A stretch of DNA of 64,000 nt from contig NZ_CP015750.1 in the NCBI RefSeq assembly GCF_001742185.1, forward strand, positions 3,844,001 to 3,908,000, in the 5' to 3' direction. Positions 38,412-47,374 of this stretch are shown here, piece after piece. This DNA is from Pectobacterium wasabiae CFBP 3304. Lineage in GTDB: Bacteria; Pseudomonadota; Gammaproteobacteria; Enterobacterales; Enterobacteriaceae. The notes below the pieces were generated by a model. The model did not search any database, had not been told where the DNA came from, and saw only the letters and a list, made by a program, of their open reading frames with translations. The stretch's first letter is position 1. Every line of letters starts with the position of its first letter. A program made the translations under genes and the position numbers.

Positions 38412-38479
38412 TTCTGCATTCGACGACAAGAAAAACCATGTGATGCTTATTAATAACTTTCTATATAAGGAAATTAATA

Positions 38480-39229
38480 ATGAATTTTGCAAATAAGGTA
38501 GCGATTGTAACGGGCAGTACTAATGGTATTGGTGAAACTATCGCGGATGTTTTACATGAGAATGGGGCTTATGTTGTTATCGCATCAAAAAATAAAGAAC
38601 GGTCAGAAAAAAAAGCTTACGAGTTAGATAAAACGGGGCAAGTTACTTTAGGCGTAGAATGCGATGTTGCAGACCCTATATCAGTGGAGCGGATGATTAA
38701 TAGCGTAATGAAAAAATTTGGTGCGCTGCACTTGGCCGTGAATAATGCAGGGATCACGGGTGCGCATAATAAAAATATACCGGATCAGAGTATTGATGAC
38801 TGGAACAGTGTTATCAATACCAGCCTGAGCGGTGTGTTTTATTGTTTAAAATATGAGATCCCTGCAATGTTAAAAAGTGGCGGAGGGTCAATTATTAATC
38901 TTTCCGCTGTTAATGGTTTAGTCGGTATTGCGGGCTTAGCGCCATATACGGTTGCCAAGCATGGTGTAATTGGACTAACGCAATCAGCCGCCCTTGAATT
39001 TGCTGATAAAGGAATACGGGTGAATGCTGTTGCTCCAGGATATGTCGATACCCCCAGAATGAGGGACGTTCCCGCAAACGTTCTTGAAGCATTTAGTCAT
39101 AGCCATCCAATGAAACGATTTGCTACAAGACGCGAGGTTGCTAATTTCGTTTCTTTCTTGTTGTCAGATATGGCCAGTTTCTGTACCGGTGGGGTATATC
39201 CTATCGATGGCGGTTATTTAGCGCAGTAA
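38480..39229 (+). CDS. Short-chain dehydrogenase/reductase (classical SDR)
   Basis: A 249-aa cytoplasmic NAD(P)-dependent oxidoreductase. Classical SDR motifs are present: the nucleotide loop TGSTNGIG (12-19), NNAG (about 88-91), a catalytic Ser in NLSAVNGL (about 142), and YTVAK (about 155-159), plus the C-terminal DGGYLAQ. The Asp at the end of the second strand is replaced by an ASKNK segment, suggesting an NADP preference. An AAGGA site precedes the ATG. The substrate is not predictable. It follows the MarR gene and probably shares its promoter. Confidence 0.9.
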   Translation: MNFANKVAIVTGSTNGIGETIADVLHENGAYVVIASKNKERSEKKAYELDKTGQVTLGVECDVADPISVERMINSVMKKFGALHLAVNNAGITGAHNKNIPDQSIDDWNSVINTSLSGVFYCLKYEIPAMLKSGGGSIINLSAVNGLVGIAGLAPYTVAKHGVIGLTQSAALEFADKGIRVNAVAPGYVDTPRMRDVPANVLEAFSHSHPMKRFATRREVANFVSFLLSDMASFCTGGVYPIDGGYLAQ

Positions 39230-39331
39230 AATGATAAATGATTTTTTGTGATATAAAATCAATGTACTGTTGAATAAATTAGATATGGATTCAGATTTAC
39301 TGCTAGCAATCTACTATAATCATGTACCGTA

Positions 39332-39397
39332 AGTACCATTTGGTACTCTGGTTCTGACGAATAAGGCTGGGGGGATATTTTTGCTTCATAACCCCCC
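39332..39397. repeat. Two inverted repeats after the SDR gene
   Basis: AGTACCA-TT-TGGTACT (39332-39347) is a perfect palindrome. Further on, GGGGGG (39369-39374) can pair with CCCCCC (39392-39397) over a 17-nt loop. They lie between the convergent SDR and LprI-like genes and may help end the SDR transcript. Confidence 0.45.
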
Positions 39398-39419
39398 TCC
39401 GATGTGCGTTAAATTATCT

Positions 39420-39456
39420 CATCAACTACCACCTATTTTAGCTGTGGTAGTTGATG
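39420..39456 (-). terminator. Perfect 13-bp hairpin after the LprI-like pair
   Basis: CATCAACTACCAC (39420-39432) and GTGGTAGTTGATG (39444-39456) around an 11-nt loop, 16 bases past the minus-strand stop. No strong U-tract follows, so it is a probable but non-canonical terminator. Confidence 0.6.
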
Positions 39457-39472
39457 AAATGAAGATGTTCCT

Positions 39473-40834
39473 TTATTTATCCTCATCTATTTGCGATGTT
39501 GCGACATATATATGGTTCATTGAGTCAAAGAGCATGAAAATATAATCTTTATTCTTGTAACGAGTAGCCGTTATTTTGTCTATTCGGCTTAGTGGTGTAA
39601 TATGCGTTAACGTTTTTTTATCTTGATTAATCTTCCAAACACCGGCCATGTCATGATGATTGATAAAATAACATGCATTATCGTTAGTACATGTTGGTTC
39701 CGAAAATAAAAACCACGTATTTTTATTGTCATGATTTTCTTTTACTATTGTTTCAACGTCGCCATTTTTTTTGATGTAAAATAAACTGTCTGCAAAATGA
39801 GCATCATAAGCAGTATAATCGTCGCGAGGGTTTTGCCTGTTCGGCTTGGGATAATGTAACGCATAGTGCGCTGAATCATCTATTCCCACCCGACTTTTAC
39901 ACTCAACATCGCCACATTTACCTGTCCATGACCATGTTCCTTTATCTGGATGTTTATTTTTGTATTGAGACAGTTCATCATCGGAAAGTATTTCAATTTT
40001 TTGCTGTGAGGCTGACCATTTTTTTAACGTAGGGTGCGGATTTTCATTGTTGATGAAGTAAATATTTCCGCGTTCGTCAATGTCAAAACTATGTAGCTCA
40101 TAATAAGAATCAGAATTTGGATTTTTTGGGGTTTTTTCATCATTACTGATGTCTACAATCGTAATGTCACCTTGTTCTGATATCTGAACTAACTGCGACG
40201 TGCGAGAATAGGTATTTTTCCTGGAAATACTATCGTAAACATGAATGCCATTATAATGTAGGATATAGAGATATACATTTTTATCCGTTATAACACTACC
40301 TACAATTTTCTTTACTTGAGTATTGTTTTCTGTATCTGGATAGATTTTCTTCAGTTGTTCTAAAGTTTTCAAACGCTCATTATCGGTGTAGAACGGTTTA
40401 TAGACCCAATTTTCCGCTTGAAGAGAATACTTGGAGCCACTGAACGAGATTGGGTTTCCCTCAGACACATAAGGCATGGACCGAGTCGTTCTAACCCTCT
40501 TCAGGTAACTAGTAACGGCTCTGGCATCGCCGTAACGTTCAATATCTCGCAGTTGCGAGAGACGAAATTTGTATGAAACAATTAAACACGATTCATCGGC
40601 ACATTGATCACGTTGCTGCAACCAATTCCTTTCATCTTCATGAAGTTTTGCTGGGTTGATCTGTGACTTCTCTACCTGGCTGTACCATTTGTTTAATGCA
40701 GTATCCAATTGCATTAATGGTTCAGAAGCACATATCTTTTTCTCGACATCGCTCTGTGCAGCAGAGCAAACTATTGCTTGAACTGCATTTGAAGCCATCA
40801 GTGAAAACAAAAATATTATTTTATTTATTGCCAT
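39473..40834 (-). CDS. Secreted LprI/DUF1311-domain protein with large C-terminal domain
   Basis: A 453-aa exported protein. A signal peptide (about 1-20, ending AVQA) leads to an LprI-like DUF1311 domain (about 21-95): paired Cys in CSAAQSDVEKKIC, then LDTALNKWY, ERNWLQQRDQC and a fourth Cys. DUF1311 proteins include lysozyme inhibitors of the LprI type. The rest (about 120-453) is Asp/Tyr/Asn-rich with repeated short strand-like segments (NVYLYILHYNG, GNIYFINNE, SLFYIKKNG, HIYVATSQID), which suggests a beta-propeller; this is inference. A GGGAG site precedes the ATG. It starts 18 bases after the second LprI-like gene, so both form one operon. Confidence 0.75.
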   Translation of the reverse strand: MAINKIIFLFSLMASNAVQAIVCSAAQSDVEKKICASEPLMQLDTALNKWYSQVEKSQINPAKLHEDERNWLQQRDQCADESCLIVSYKFRLSQLRDIERYGDARAVTSYLKRVRTTRSMPYVSEGNPISFSGSKYSLQAENWVYKPFYTDNERLKTLEQLKKIYPDTENNTQVKKIVGSVITDKNVYLYILHYNGIHVYDSISRKNTYSRTSQLVQISEQGDITIVDISNDEKTPKNPNSDSYYELHSFDIDERGNIYFINNENPHPTLKKWSASQQKIEILSDDELSQYKNKHPDKGTWSWTGKCGDVECKSRVGIDDSAHYALHYPKPNRQNPRDDYTAYDAHFADSLFYIKKNGDVETIVKENHDNKNTWFLFSEPTCTNDNACYFINHHDMAGVWKINQDKKTLTHITPLSRIDKITATRYKNKDYIFMLFDSMNHIYVATSQIDEDK

Positions 40835-40852
40835 TTTATTACTCCCAGAAAT

Positions 40853-41626
40853 CTAATCAATTTTCCGTGCGCAGCTATTCTTATCAATCAGAAAATAAAC
40901 TCGATTGTTCCTATATTGAAAGTCCATTTCATTGGCCTTGCCTCTACCTGATGCACATGGAATGATGATGTTAACGTCGTCTCCTTGAGTGTCATCAAAT
41001 ATGGATAGTAATCCTTTCATTTTCTTATTATATGAAATGCTTATTTTATTATAACCGCCAGCTTCCATGAAGAAAAATGCGTGAGGTAAATAGATAACCT
41101 GTGTGATTAACTCTGTCGTGGTATCTTTGACGGCCAGATACCCATTTGATTCACACCATGTTCCTTCAGAACACCCGGCTGCTGTCACATAAACATCTGC
41201 CAAATATGGCCATTCAGGATAGGACAGATCGAACCGTATGTATCTTTTTTTAATGTTCATACTAAATTGAAAATTATCTATATCTGTACTTCTTGGTGTT
41301 TGTCGATACTCATTAATAATTTCTTGATAACTATCCTCCAGACATGCCGATACGTTTTTTGCACGCACGCAAGCATTTCTTGCAGAGAGGAAGGTTTTCT
41401 GCCTTATTTTTAGGTTCTCAGACGGAATAATGGGATCGTTTTTTATACTAAAATACAAAGTGCTCATTTCTTCATCCAGAGAGGAGAGTTCGGGATGGTT
41501 GCATATTGTGCGATCTATTTTCCCCTCTGCTTTCTTACAGTCGAAACTTGCAGCATTAACTGAACTGGTGAAAAAGAGGCTATGTATTATCCCTACACAG
41601 AGACTATAAAATGCAATATGACGCAT
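40853..41626 (-). CDS. Secreted LprI/DUF1311-domain protein
   Basis: A 257-aa exported protein, first of a two-gene minus-strand operon. A signal peptide (about 1-25, SSVNAA) precedes an LprI-like domain: FDCKKAEGKIDRTIC, LSSLDEEMSTLY, and a region with two more Cys (ARNACVRAKNVSACLED). The C-terminal half (about 115-257) has further Cys in GCSEGTWCES and ends IDKNSCARKID; I do not recognise it. The N-terminal layout is shared with the neighbour, pointing to an old duplication with divergent C-terminal parts. An AAGGAT site precedes the ATG. Low-G+C composition sets the pair apart from the core genes around. Confidence 0.75.
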   Translation of the reverse strand: MRHIAFYSLCVGIIHSLFFTSSVNAASFDCKKAEGKIDRTICNHPELSSLDEEMSTLYFSIKNDPIIPSENLKIRQKTFLSARNACVRAKNVSACLEDSYQEIINEYRQTPRSTDIDNFQFSMNIKKRYIRFDLSYPEWPYLADVYVTAAGCSEGTWCESNGYLAVKDTTTELITQVIYLPHAFFFMEAGGYNKISISYNKKMKGLLSIFDDTQGDDVNIIIPCASGRGKANEMDFQYRNNRVYFLIDKNSCARKID

Positions 41627-41791
41627 GATGTTATCCTTTTATCAGAGTGGCTATATCCTGCCGTTTTGTCGTACCTCGTCAAGGTTTCTTATCTGTCCAT
41701 CACTATGTATTGATTTACATCAAGGTAGCTCAATATGAGTATGTGGGGAGATTGACTCGCTTAGGGCTGTGCCTGGCTCAGGTAGGATCGC

Positions 41792-42847
41792 TCAACGGGG
41801 GGGAGGCTCATCATTCACGCGGTTAAGGATCTTTTCCAGATTTTCCTCACAGTGATACTTATGTAAATAAGCTTTGACGTCTCGCGCCCAAGAGTCACCT
41901 TTACCGAGAACGGCCCGACTGTGAGTGGATGCATACAGATAGCGAGTATCATAGAGATTGATTAACGTCTGGTTGATCCCTTCAACACTGTATCCCGGAT
42001 TCTTATGTTGTTGTTGCTCCAGCGCACGGAGAATGCGTTCCTGATGCTCAGGTTCAGGGGGAAACGCCCGTTCATTGAGTTCGCTAAGTACCAGAAATAA
42101 CGGCGGGATGCCTTCCTCTATCGCGGCTTGTAGACGGTAGTGGCCGTCAAGGATTACGAATGATGCCAACCCGGCGACATACCAGACCAACACTGGCGGC
42201 AACGTGCCTTCTCGACACTTTTTACGCCACCACTTCAGCCGCCCTGTCTCGGTTTTTACCGCATAACGTCCTAACAGTAAGTTTCCGCCCCACCACCAGT
42301 CCACCAGACTCACTTTTTGCGGATTGGTTAAATCAGGGAAATCTTCGCCATAAAGCACCCAATCACATCCTATATTTCCAGTACTGGCTGGCGAATGGAA
42401 ATGCCAGTTTTCGACGGTGGCTGTCTGTTGAATGGTATAGGGTGCGCTACGACCGACGGATGCCATGGGCCTTAACAGCCAGCGACGCTCAGGAAGTAAC
42501 GGTTCAGGTGTCTGAATCAACTGTCGAGCGAAATAGCGACACCATTCGCTTACCCATGCCTGCTCGCCCTGTTTTTTCACTGCCTCCACCTCATTTGAGG
42601 TCACAGGAGATAATAAACCCTGCTGGTCAGGGTGATCGGCATTAAACACCAACCAAACGCCAGAGTGATCTTTCAGCATTGAGGCCCAGAAAAGTGCTTC
42701 GCCCCGAACCTGTAGCGACATACGCCCATGGTGGCCGCTGAGTATCTCTATATTCTGTTTTGAAGGGTCTTGACCTTGAACGATCAGCTCTAGCCCTTGC
42801 CAGACGTTATTTCGATCAAGTAAATCTTTCCACCAATAGTGTGCCAC
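41792..42847 (-). CDS. Uncharacterised protein with ParB-like DGHYR motif
   Basis: A 351-aa soluble protein starting at a GTG (42847) with GGAGAG just upstream. Residues 205-255 contain PPVLVWYVAGLASFVILDGHYRLQAA in sequence, ending in the DGHYRLQAA motif (234-242), which resembles the GHxR phosphate-binding loop of ParB/sulfiredoxin-fold proteins (strand-DGHHR-helix). The rest is rich in Trp (several WW pairs) and unrecognised; there is no signal peptide, helix-turn-helix or known ParB C-terminal domain. A solitary ParB-fold protein could be a nuclease, CTPase or kinase. Its neighbours give no functional hint. Confidence 0.7.
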   Translation of the reverse strand: MAHYWWKDLLDRNNVWQGLELIVQGQDPSKQNIEILSGHHGRMSLQVRGEALFWASMLKDHSGVWLVFNADHPDQQGLLSPVTSNEVEAVKKQGEQAWVSEWCRYFARQLIQTPEPLLPERRWLLRPMASVGRSAPYTIQQTATVENWHFHSPASTGNIGCDWVLYGEDFPDLTNPQKVSLVDWWWGGNLLLGRYAVKTETGRLKWWRKKCREGTLPPVLVWYVAGLASFVILDGHYRLQAAIEEGIPPLFLVLSELNERAFPPEPEHQERILRALEQQQHKNPGYSVEGINQTLINLYDTRYLYASTHSRAVLGKGDSWARDVKAYLHKYHCEENLEKILNRVNDEPPPR

Positions 42848-43027
42848 TGGGCTCTCCGTGGTTTATTTGCAAATAGATTAAGGCAAACAAGATTCAACCA
42901 TTCGGAATAACCGATGTCCAGCTTTGGCATTTTGGCTCAAAGGCTTCCTGATTACATTCCGGCGTATGAGAGGTCGGTGGATGCAGGAAAACACCAGCCT
43001 AGTGAGAGAGAGGCTGGATCCCAAAAG

Positions 43028-43051
43028 CAAAAAAGCCCGCCTAAGCGAACT
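43028..43051 (-). terminator. Terminator of the tRNA-Ser gene
   Basis: On the minus strand AGTTCGC pairs with GCGGGCT (two G-U pairs) around a 4-nt loop and is followed by six T, about 70 bases past the tRNA 3' end. Confidence 0.75.
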
Positions 43052-43119
43052 TTTTATGTATGACTTTATGGTCAGCAAAATCAAATAGGATAAATAAATT
43101 ATTGATTTTGTGAAAAATA

Positions 43120-43209
43120 TGGCGGTGAGGAAGGGATTCGAACCCTTGATACGTTTTCACGTATACACACTTTCCAGGCGTGCTCCTTCAGCCTCTCGGA
43201 CACCTCACC
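43120..43209 (-). tRNA. tRNA-Ser (anticodon GGA)
   Basis: The minus strand folds as a long-variable-arm tRNA: acceptor GGTGAGG (5' end at 43209) pairs with CCTCACC; anticodon loop CTGGAAA with anticodon GGA at 43173-43175; a hairpin variable arm (ATACGTGAAAACGTAT); the TTCGAAT T-loop; and an encoded CCA at 43120-43122. It is 90 nt. In E. coli the GGA serine tRNA gene serX lies near ycdX-ycdY, matching the genes that follow here. Its 3' end faces the accessory block, the usual geometry for tRNA-targeted islands. Confidence 0.96.
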
Positions 43210-43488
43210 GGGGCCTCGCCGTATATCATCGTGGCGGACGGCGCTAATGTAGGGAAATTGCTGAACAGCGTCAACAAACTTCTGCACTCAATGTGCGCAA
43301 TGAGCTAAAGTTAACGCAGTTTGTTGCTTTGCTCACCGTTTTTGCTCCCACACGCGTTTATTTCCCCTGCATTGTTGCAAAACACAATGTTTCATTTGTG
43401 TTAATCATGCGTTGTAATTTCGCTCGCTGGCTGCGGAATACCCCTGAAAATGGTATGCTGACTAGCAAACGTTGACTTAGGAGAACCT

Positions 43489-44226
43489 ATGTATCCCGTC
43501 GATCTACATATGCACACCGTTGCCAGTACACATGCTTACAGTACCCTGCACGATTACATCGCCGAGGCGCAGCAAAAAAATATCCGCCTGTTTGCTATTA
43601 CCGATCATGGCCCGGATATGGCAGATGCGCCGCATTATTGGCACTTCATGAATATGCGCGTTTGGCCGCGTTTGGTTGATGGTGTTGGCATCCTGCGAGG
43701 TATCGAAGCGAATATTAAAAATATCGAAGGTGACATCGACTGCACCGGACCTATGTTGGAGCAGGTGGATATGATTATTGCAGGCTTTCATGAGCCGGTT
43801 TTTCCACCACAGGATAGAGAAACGCATACTGCGGCCATGATCGCGACCATGGCGCGTGGGGATGCTCATATCATTAGTCATCCCGGTAATCCGAAGTTTC
43901 CCGTCGATATCCGTGCGATTGCGGAAGCTGCAGCGAAATACAATGTGGCATTAGAGCTGAATAACTCTTCTTTTATGCATTCACGCAAAGGCAGTGAGCC
44001 AAATTGTCGGGCGATTGCTGAGGCAGTTCGTGATGCAGGTGGATTGCTTTCTTTAGGTTCGGATTCCCATATTGCGTTTTCTCTGGGAGACTTTACCCAC
44101 TGTGAACGTATTTTGCAGGAAGTGAACTTCCCGCAGGATCGGATATTAAATGTCAGTCCCCGGCGTGTGTTGGATTTCCTTGAACAACGTGGGATGCCTG
44201 CAATCGCTGAATTGGCTGATTTGTGA
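43489..44226 (+). CDS. ycdX: PHP-domain phosphatase YcdX
   Basis: YcdX is a trinuclear zinc phosphatase of the PHP family; in E. coli it is implicated in swarming motility. The 245-aa protein is the same length as in E. coli. Metal-binding motifs are visible: DLHMHT (5-10), ITDHGPD (38-44), GIEAN (73-77), HPGNPKFP (near 135), and SDSHIAF near 195-201. An AGGAGA site precedes the ATG. The next gene, ycdY, encodes its chaperone-like partner. E. coli has ghrA between the tRNA and ycdX; it is absent here. Confidence 0.95.
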   Translation: MYPVDLHMHTVASTHAYSTLHDYIAEAQQKNIRLFAITDHGPDMADAPHYWHFMNMRVWPRLVDGVGILRGIEANIKNIEGDIDCTGPMLEQVDMIIAGFHEPVFPPQDRETHTAAMIATMARGDAHIISHPGNPKFPVDIRAIAEAAAKYNVALELNNSSFMHSRKGSEPNCRAIAEAVRDAGGLLSLGSDSHIAFSLGDFTHCERILQEVNFPQDRILNVSPRRVLDFLEQRGMPAIAELADL

Positions 44227-44273
44227 CGCCGTCACTTAAAAAGAGTGTCACTTAAAAATGAATAGGATTATGA

Positions 44274-44849
44274 ATGAACGAGTTTTCTATCGTGTGTCGT
44301 CTGTTGGGCACGCTGTTTTATCGCCAGCCGCAGGATCCTTTGCTGACACCGTTATTTACGCTGATTAAAGAGGGGAAACTGGCACAGCACTGGCCGCTGG
44401 ATCAGGATGCCTTGCTAGCACGGTGGCAAAAAGGTCTGGATTTGCCGGCTATGGCGGCAGATTATCAGGCGCTGTTCGATCAAGAAAACGGATCGGTTTC
44501 ACCGTTGCGTTCGTCCTATGAAAGCGATGCCGACGATGCGGAAATTCGTACCTTCTTGCAACAGCGCGGTATGCCGTTAAATGACGGAGTGGTTGGTCAT
44601 TTTGGTAGCTTGTTGTTGGCGGCATCATGGCTGGAAGATCAGGCACAAGAAGATGAAACCGCGGCGCAAATTACGTTGTTTGATGAATATCTATTACCGT
44701 GGAGCGATCGTTTCCTCGGCAAAGTAGAAAGTCATGCTACCACCGCATTCTATCGCACATTAGCGATAGTGTGCCGCGAAGCGCTGGAAGCCATGCGGGA
44801 TGAGCTGGGCGAAAGCGAAGAAGAAGACGAACCGGAAGCGGAAGAGTAA
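44274..44849 (+). CDS. ycdY: YcdY, TorD-family chaperone-like protein
   Basis: YcdY belongs to the TorD/DmsD redox-enzyme maturation family but in E. coli acts on the YcdX phosphatase, raising its activity, rather than on a molybdoenzyme. The 191-aa all-helical protein has EFSIVCRLLGTLFYRQP at its start and the LPWSDRFL segment near 140 that resembles the PxDH-like signature region of the family. The acidic tail (EESEEEDEPEAEE) is longer than in E. coli. It lies 47 bases after ycdX. Confidence 0.92.
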   Translation: MNEFSIVCRLLGTLFYRQPQDPLLTPLFTLIKEGKLAQHWPLDQDALLARWQKGLDLPAMAADYQALFDQENGSVSPLRSSYESDADDAEIRTFLQQRGMPLNDGVVGHFGSLLLAASWLEDQAQEDETAAQITLFDEYLLPWSDRFLGKVESHATTAFYRTLAIVCREALEAMRDELGESEEEDEPEAEE

Positions 44850-44886
44850 CACGGTGGGATGAAGCCCCGCAGTATGAAACCTAATA

Positions 44887-44918
44887 CGCCGATAGCAGAA
44901 TCGAGTGTGCTATCGGCG
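44887..44918. terminator. Perfect hairpin between convergent ycdY and yceB
   Basis: CGCCGATAGCA (44887-44897) and TGCTATCGGCG (44908-44918) are exact complements with a 10-nt loop. It lies between two convergent stops, consistent with a shared transcription end, though without a T-run. Confidence 0.6.
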
Positions 44919-44926
44919 AGTGAGCA

Positions 44927-45493
44927 TTAGTCGGTAAACAGGATAACGATCTGGCCCGGTTTAATTTCGATACCTTTCGCCATCTTCTTCGCCAGCGATT
45001 CTGTTGTACTCTTATCTGCATTCAGTACATAAGCCGGTTTTTGATCAAAATAGCTTTTTAGTGATTGATTGAGGTAAGGGCTCAGCGTTTTCATCACCGC
45101 CTGCATTTTTTCCGGTTGCACCGTGTAATCAACCAGTTCCATGTCCTTCAGATAAATCGCGCCTTGGGCCTTATCAAATACCGGCTGTGCTTTCAGTGTA
45201 AGCTTCATATCCGCAGCCTGATTACCCAGAAGGGAAGAGATATCGACCTTTGCATTACCCGTCAGAGTCACTTTGCCCGGCTCTGCACGACCAATCTGGC
45301 TGGATAGTTCGGTTAAAACGATGTGTGCATCCACTACGCCAGGCACGCCTAGCTGTTTCTGGTAATCATTGTGTTTTTGCAGGTACACATTCACTTCCTG
45401 TTCACTGAGCGTGTATTGGGTGAGCTTATTACAGCCGCTGAGCGTAAAGGCAAGCAGCACCGCAGTTGCAGCCATCCATCCTGATTTTTTCAT
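44927..45493 (-). CDS. yceB: Lipoprotein YceB (DUF1439)
   Basis: YceB is a predicted outer-membrane-facing lipoprotein of the DUF1439 family with a tubular lipid-binding (TULIP-like) relationship; its function is unknown. The 188-aa protein (E. coli 186) has a lipobox LSGC with Cys21 followed by Asn-Lys, then LTQYTLSEQEVNVYLQKH and TLTGNAKVDISSLLGNQ. An AGAGGT site precedes the ATG. In E. coli grxB and mdtH follow upstream; here grxB is not found. Confidence 0.93.
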   Translation of the reverse strand: MKKSGWMAATAVLLAFTLSGCNKLTQYTLSEQEVNVYLQKHNDYQKQLGVPGVVDAHIVLTELSSQIGRAEPGKVTLTGNAKVDISSLLGNQAADMKLTLKAQPVFDKAQGAIYLKDMELVDYTVQPEKMQAVMKTLSPYLNQSLKSYFDQKPAYVLNADKSTTESLAKKMAKGIEIKPGQIVILFTD

Positions 45494-45853
45494 TATTCTG
45501 ACCTCTTAATACCATTTATGCGCACGATTTATTTATACGGACAATGTCTTTACGTGAACGATCTATTTATATGGGCAATCAACATGATCCCGCATGGGCA
45601 GCGTGCGCCCGATGCGCAGAGTGAACAATAGGATAGCACTGAAATGCCAGAAGGATACCGCTTCAAAGGCGAGGGGAAATTCGTTAAAGGTCGCCTAAGC
45701 AACGCACGAATAATCAGACGCCGTGTTGTATATTCGGCGACTTTACGTAGCCAGGCGACAAGGGGCGGATGAGCGAGTTGCGGTTATCATTGTTGATGGA
45801 ATGAGCATAGAAGGTGTTTACCGACGAGAGTAAGCTCGTCGGTAACATTCAAA
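45494..45853. other. Intergenic region yceB-mdtH, where E. coli has grxB
   Basis: 360 bases with no grxB frame on either strand. A weak plus-strand frame at 45644-45772 encodes 42 residues beginning MPEGYRFKGEGKF after an AGGA site ten bases upstream; I cannot support it as a gene. The right end holds a perfect hairpin at 45818-45845. Confidence 0.45.
45818..45845 (-). terminator. Perfect hairpin after mdtH
   Basis: TTACCGACGAG (45818-45828) and CTCGTCGGTAA (45835-45845), 6-nt loop, 8 bases past the mdtH stop on the minus strand. It has no U-tract. Confidence 0.6.
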
Positions 45854-47059
45854 CTAATGACCACCTAACATTGCAGGTTCGATGCGACGTTGGTTGAACT
45901 GCCAGTACAGTGCGGCTAATGTCAGGAGCCCGATGGTGCCGAGCATGAACCACGGTAGCTCCGGCTGATTCAGCGCATGTCCGGTATCAAACAGCCAGCC
46001 GCCGCCGCTATAGCCAATCGCGCCACCAAGCGCCAACCCAAGCCGACTGAAACCCATATAGCTGCCCCTGGCTCTGGAATCTGCCAGCGAGGCACTCAAG
46101 GTTTCACGCGCGGGTTCGGCGATAATCGAGCCAATGTAAAACAGGCTGATAAGCATCAGCAGGGTTTGAAGCTCTGTCGTCATCCCGATCGGAAACATGC
46201 TGACGGACATGATAAAAAGTCCTGCCATCAGGCGTTGTTCCAGCCGGAAGTGTTTCTCGCTCCAGCGGGCGATAGGATAAAGCAGCGTCAGCGACAGCGT
46301 TGCTTCAATGGCATACATCCATTTCACGGCAGACGGTGTTCCGGCGAGTTGATTGACCATAATGGGAAGCATCAACAGCACTTGCACGGCCAGCATGTAG
46401 TAGCCCGTCAGCGTTAATACGTACATCAGGAAACGGCGATCGCGAATCACGCGCATCAGGCCTTCCCCGATCGGCGTTCTTACCGTCGAAATGCGATAGG
46501 CTGGCAGCAACCAGGCATTCAACCCAGCCGCAAGCACGAAGATGACGGCCCCCGCCCAGCAGACAATCTCGAAATCGTACTGAAGCAGCCAACTGCCGAT
46601 GAGGGCACCGATAACCGCACCGGCGCTGTCTTGCATCATCAGCAGCGAATAGAAACGACCGCGTTCTTGCGGACGAATTAGCTTGATCACCAGCGCGGTA
46701 CGCGGTGGATCGAATAACGTGCCACCGAGACCGGATAGCGCACAAGACAACCAGAGCAGCCAGGGTTCGTCGGCAATTGCCATGAACACAAAACCGGAGG
46801 CGCGTAGCAGCATCCCGGTAATAATCATCGGCTTGGCACCAAAACGATCGGCAATAGCCCCGCCGAAAATACCGAGCCCTTGCTGAATAAACTGGCGCAA
46901 TCCCAAGGCGATACCGACTAATAATGCAGCCCAGCCGAGATCGTCGACAAAACGAATGGAAATAAGGGGAAAAACAACGAAGAACCCTAAAACCACCAGC
47001 ATATTATCTAGTAATAAAAAATATTTACCCAAGCTCCGAGCTTGCGACATCAGAGGCAT
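45854..47059 (-). CDS. mdtH: Multidrug efflux transporter MdtH (MFS)
   Basis: MdtH is an inner-membrane, 12-helix major-facilitator proton-driven drug exporter; in E. coli it confers norfloxacin and enoxacin resistance when overproduced. The 401-aa protein (E. coli 402) contains [22 protein letters not shown] at its start, [13 protein letters not shown] in the middle, and the loop 2-3 motif [12 protein letters not shown] of MFS proteins. It is divergent from rimJ across a 315-base gap. Confidence 0.95.
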   Translation of the reverse strand: MPLMSQARSLGKYFLLLDNMLVVLGFFVVFPLISIRFVDDLGWAALLVGIALGLRQFIQQGLGIFGGAIADRFGAKPMIITGMLLRASGFVFMAIADEPWLLWLSCALSGLGGTLFDPPRTALVIKLIRPQERGRFYSLLMMQDSAGAVIGALIGSWLLQYDFEIVCWAGAVIFVLAAGLNAWLLPAYRISTVRTPIGEGLMRVIRDRRFLMYVLTLTGYYMLAVQVLLMLPIMVNQLAGTPSAVKWMYAIEATLSLTLLYPIARWSEKHFRLEQRLMAGLFIMSVSMFPIGMTTELQTLLMLISLFYIGSIIAEPARETLSASLADSRARGSYMGFSRLGLALGGAIGYSGGGWLFDTGHALNQPELPWFMLGTIGLLTLAALYWQFNQRRIEPAMLGGH

Positions 47060-47374
47060 GTTTCACCACAACGAAAAAAGAAGGAAAATAACAGACGTGA
47101 CTATTTTGTACTCTAATTCGACTTTGGTATAGCCTATTGTTGGATAATATTTTTTTATCGATTTAACGTTATACGAGTAGCATTTTAGCGAGAAAAAATC
47201 GCTTTCCTGATTCAATTGCGCAATAACTCGGCGATGAGGGTTTTACGTCTATGAATTTATGTGGTTATAGTAAGGATTATCGGAAATACCGATATTTTGT
47301 GCTTGTGTAGAATAACGATTTTTTTGGTGCCGATGAATTTTACTTATCGATAACATGGAGAAGTAGGGGGAAAA
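47060..47374. other. Divergent intergenic region mdtH-rimJ
   Basis: AT-rich DNA holding the two divergent promoters. No convincing operator, repeat or small gene was recognised. Confidence 0.4.

Noticed and set aside
37280..43119. Integrated prophage or integrative element with att sites at tRNA-Ser
   Set aside because: No integrase, phage or conjugation gene, and no copy of the tRNA 3' end was seen at the left edge.
45644..45772. 42-codon frame in the yceB-mdtH gap
   Set aside because: A start and weak ribosome site exist, but the basic translation has no recognisable structure and there is no further support.
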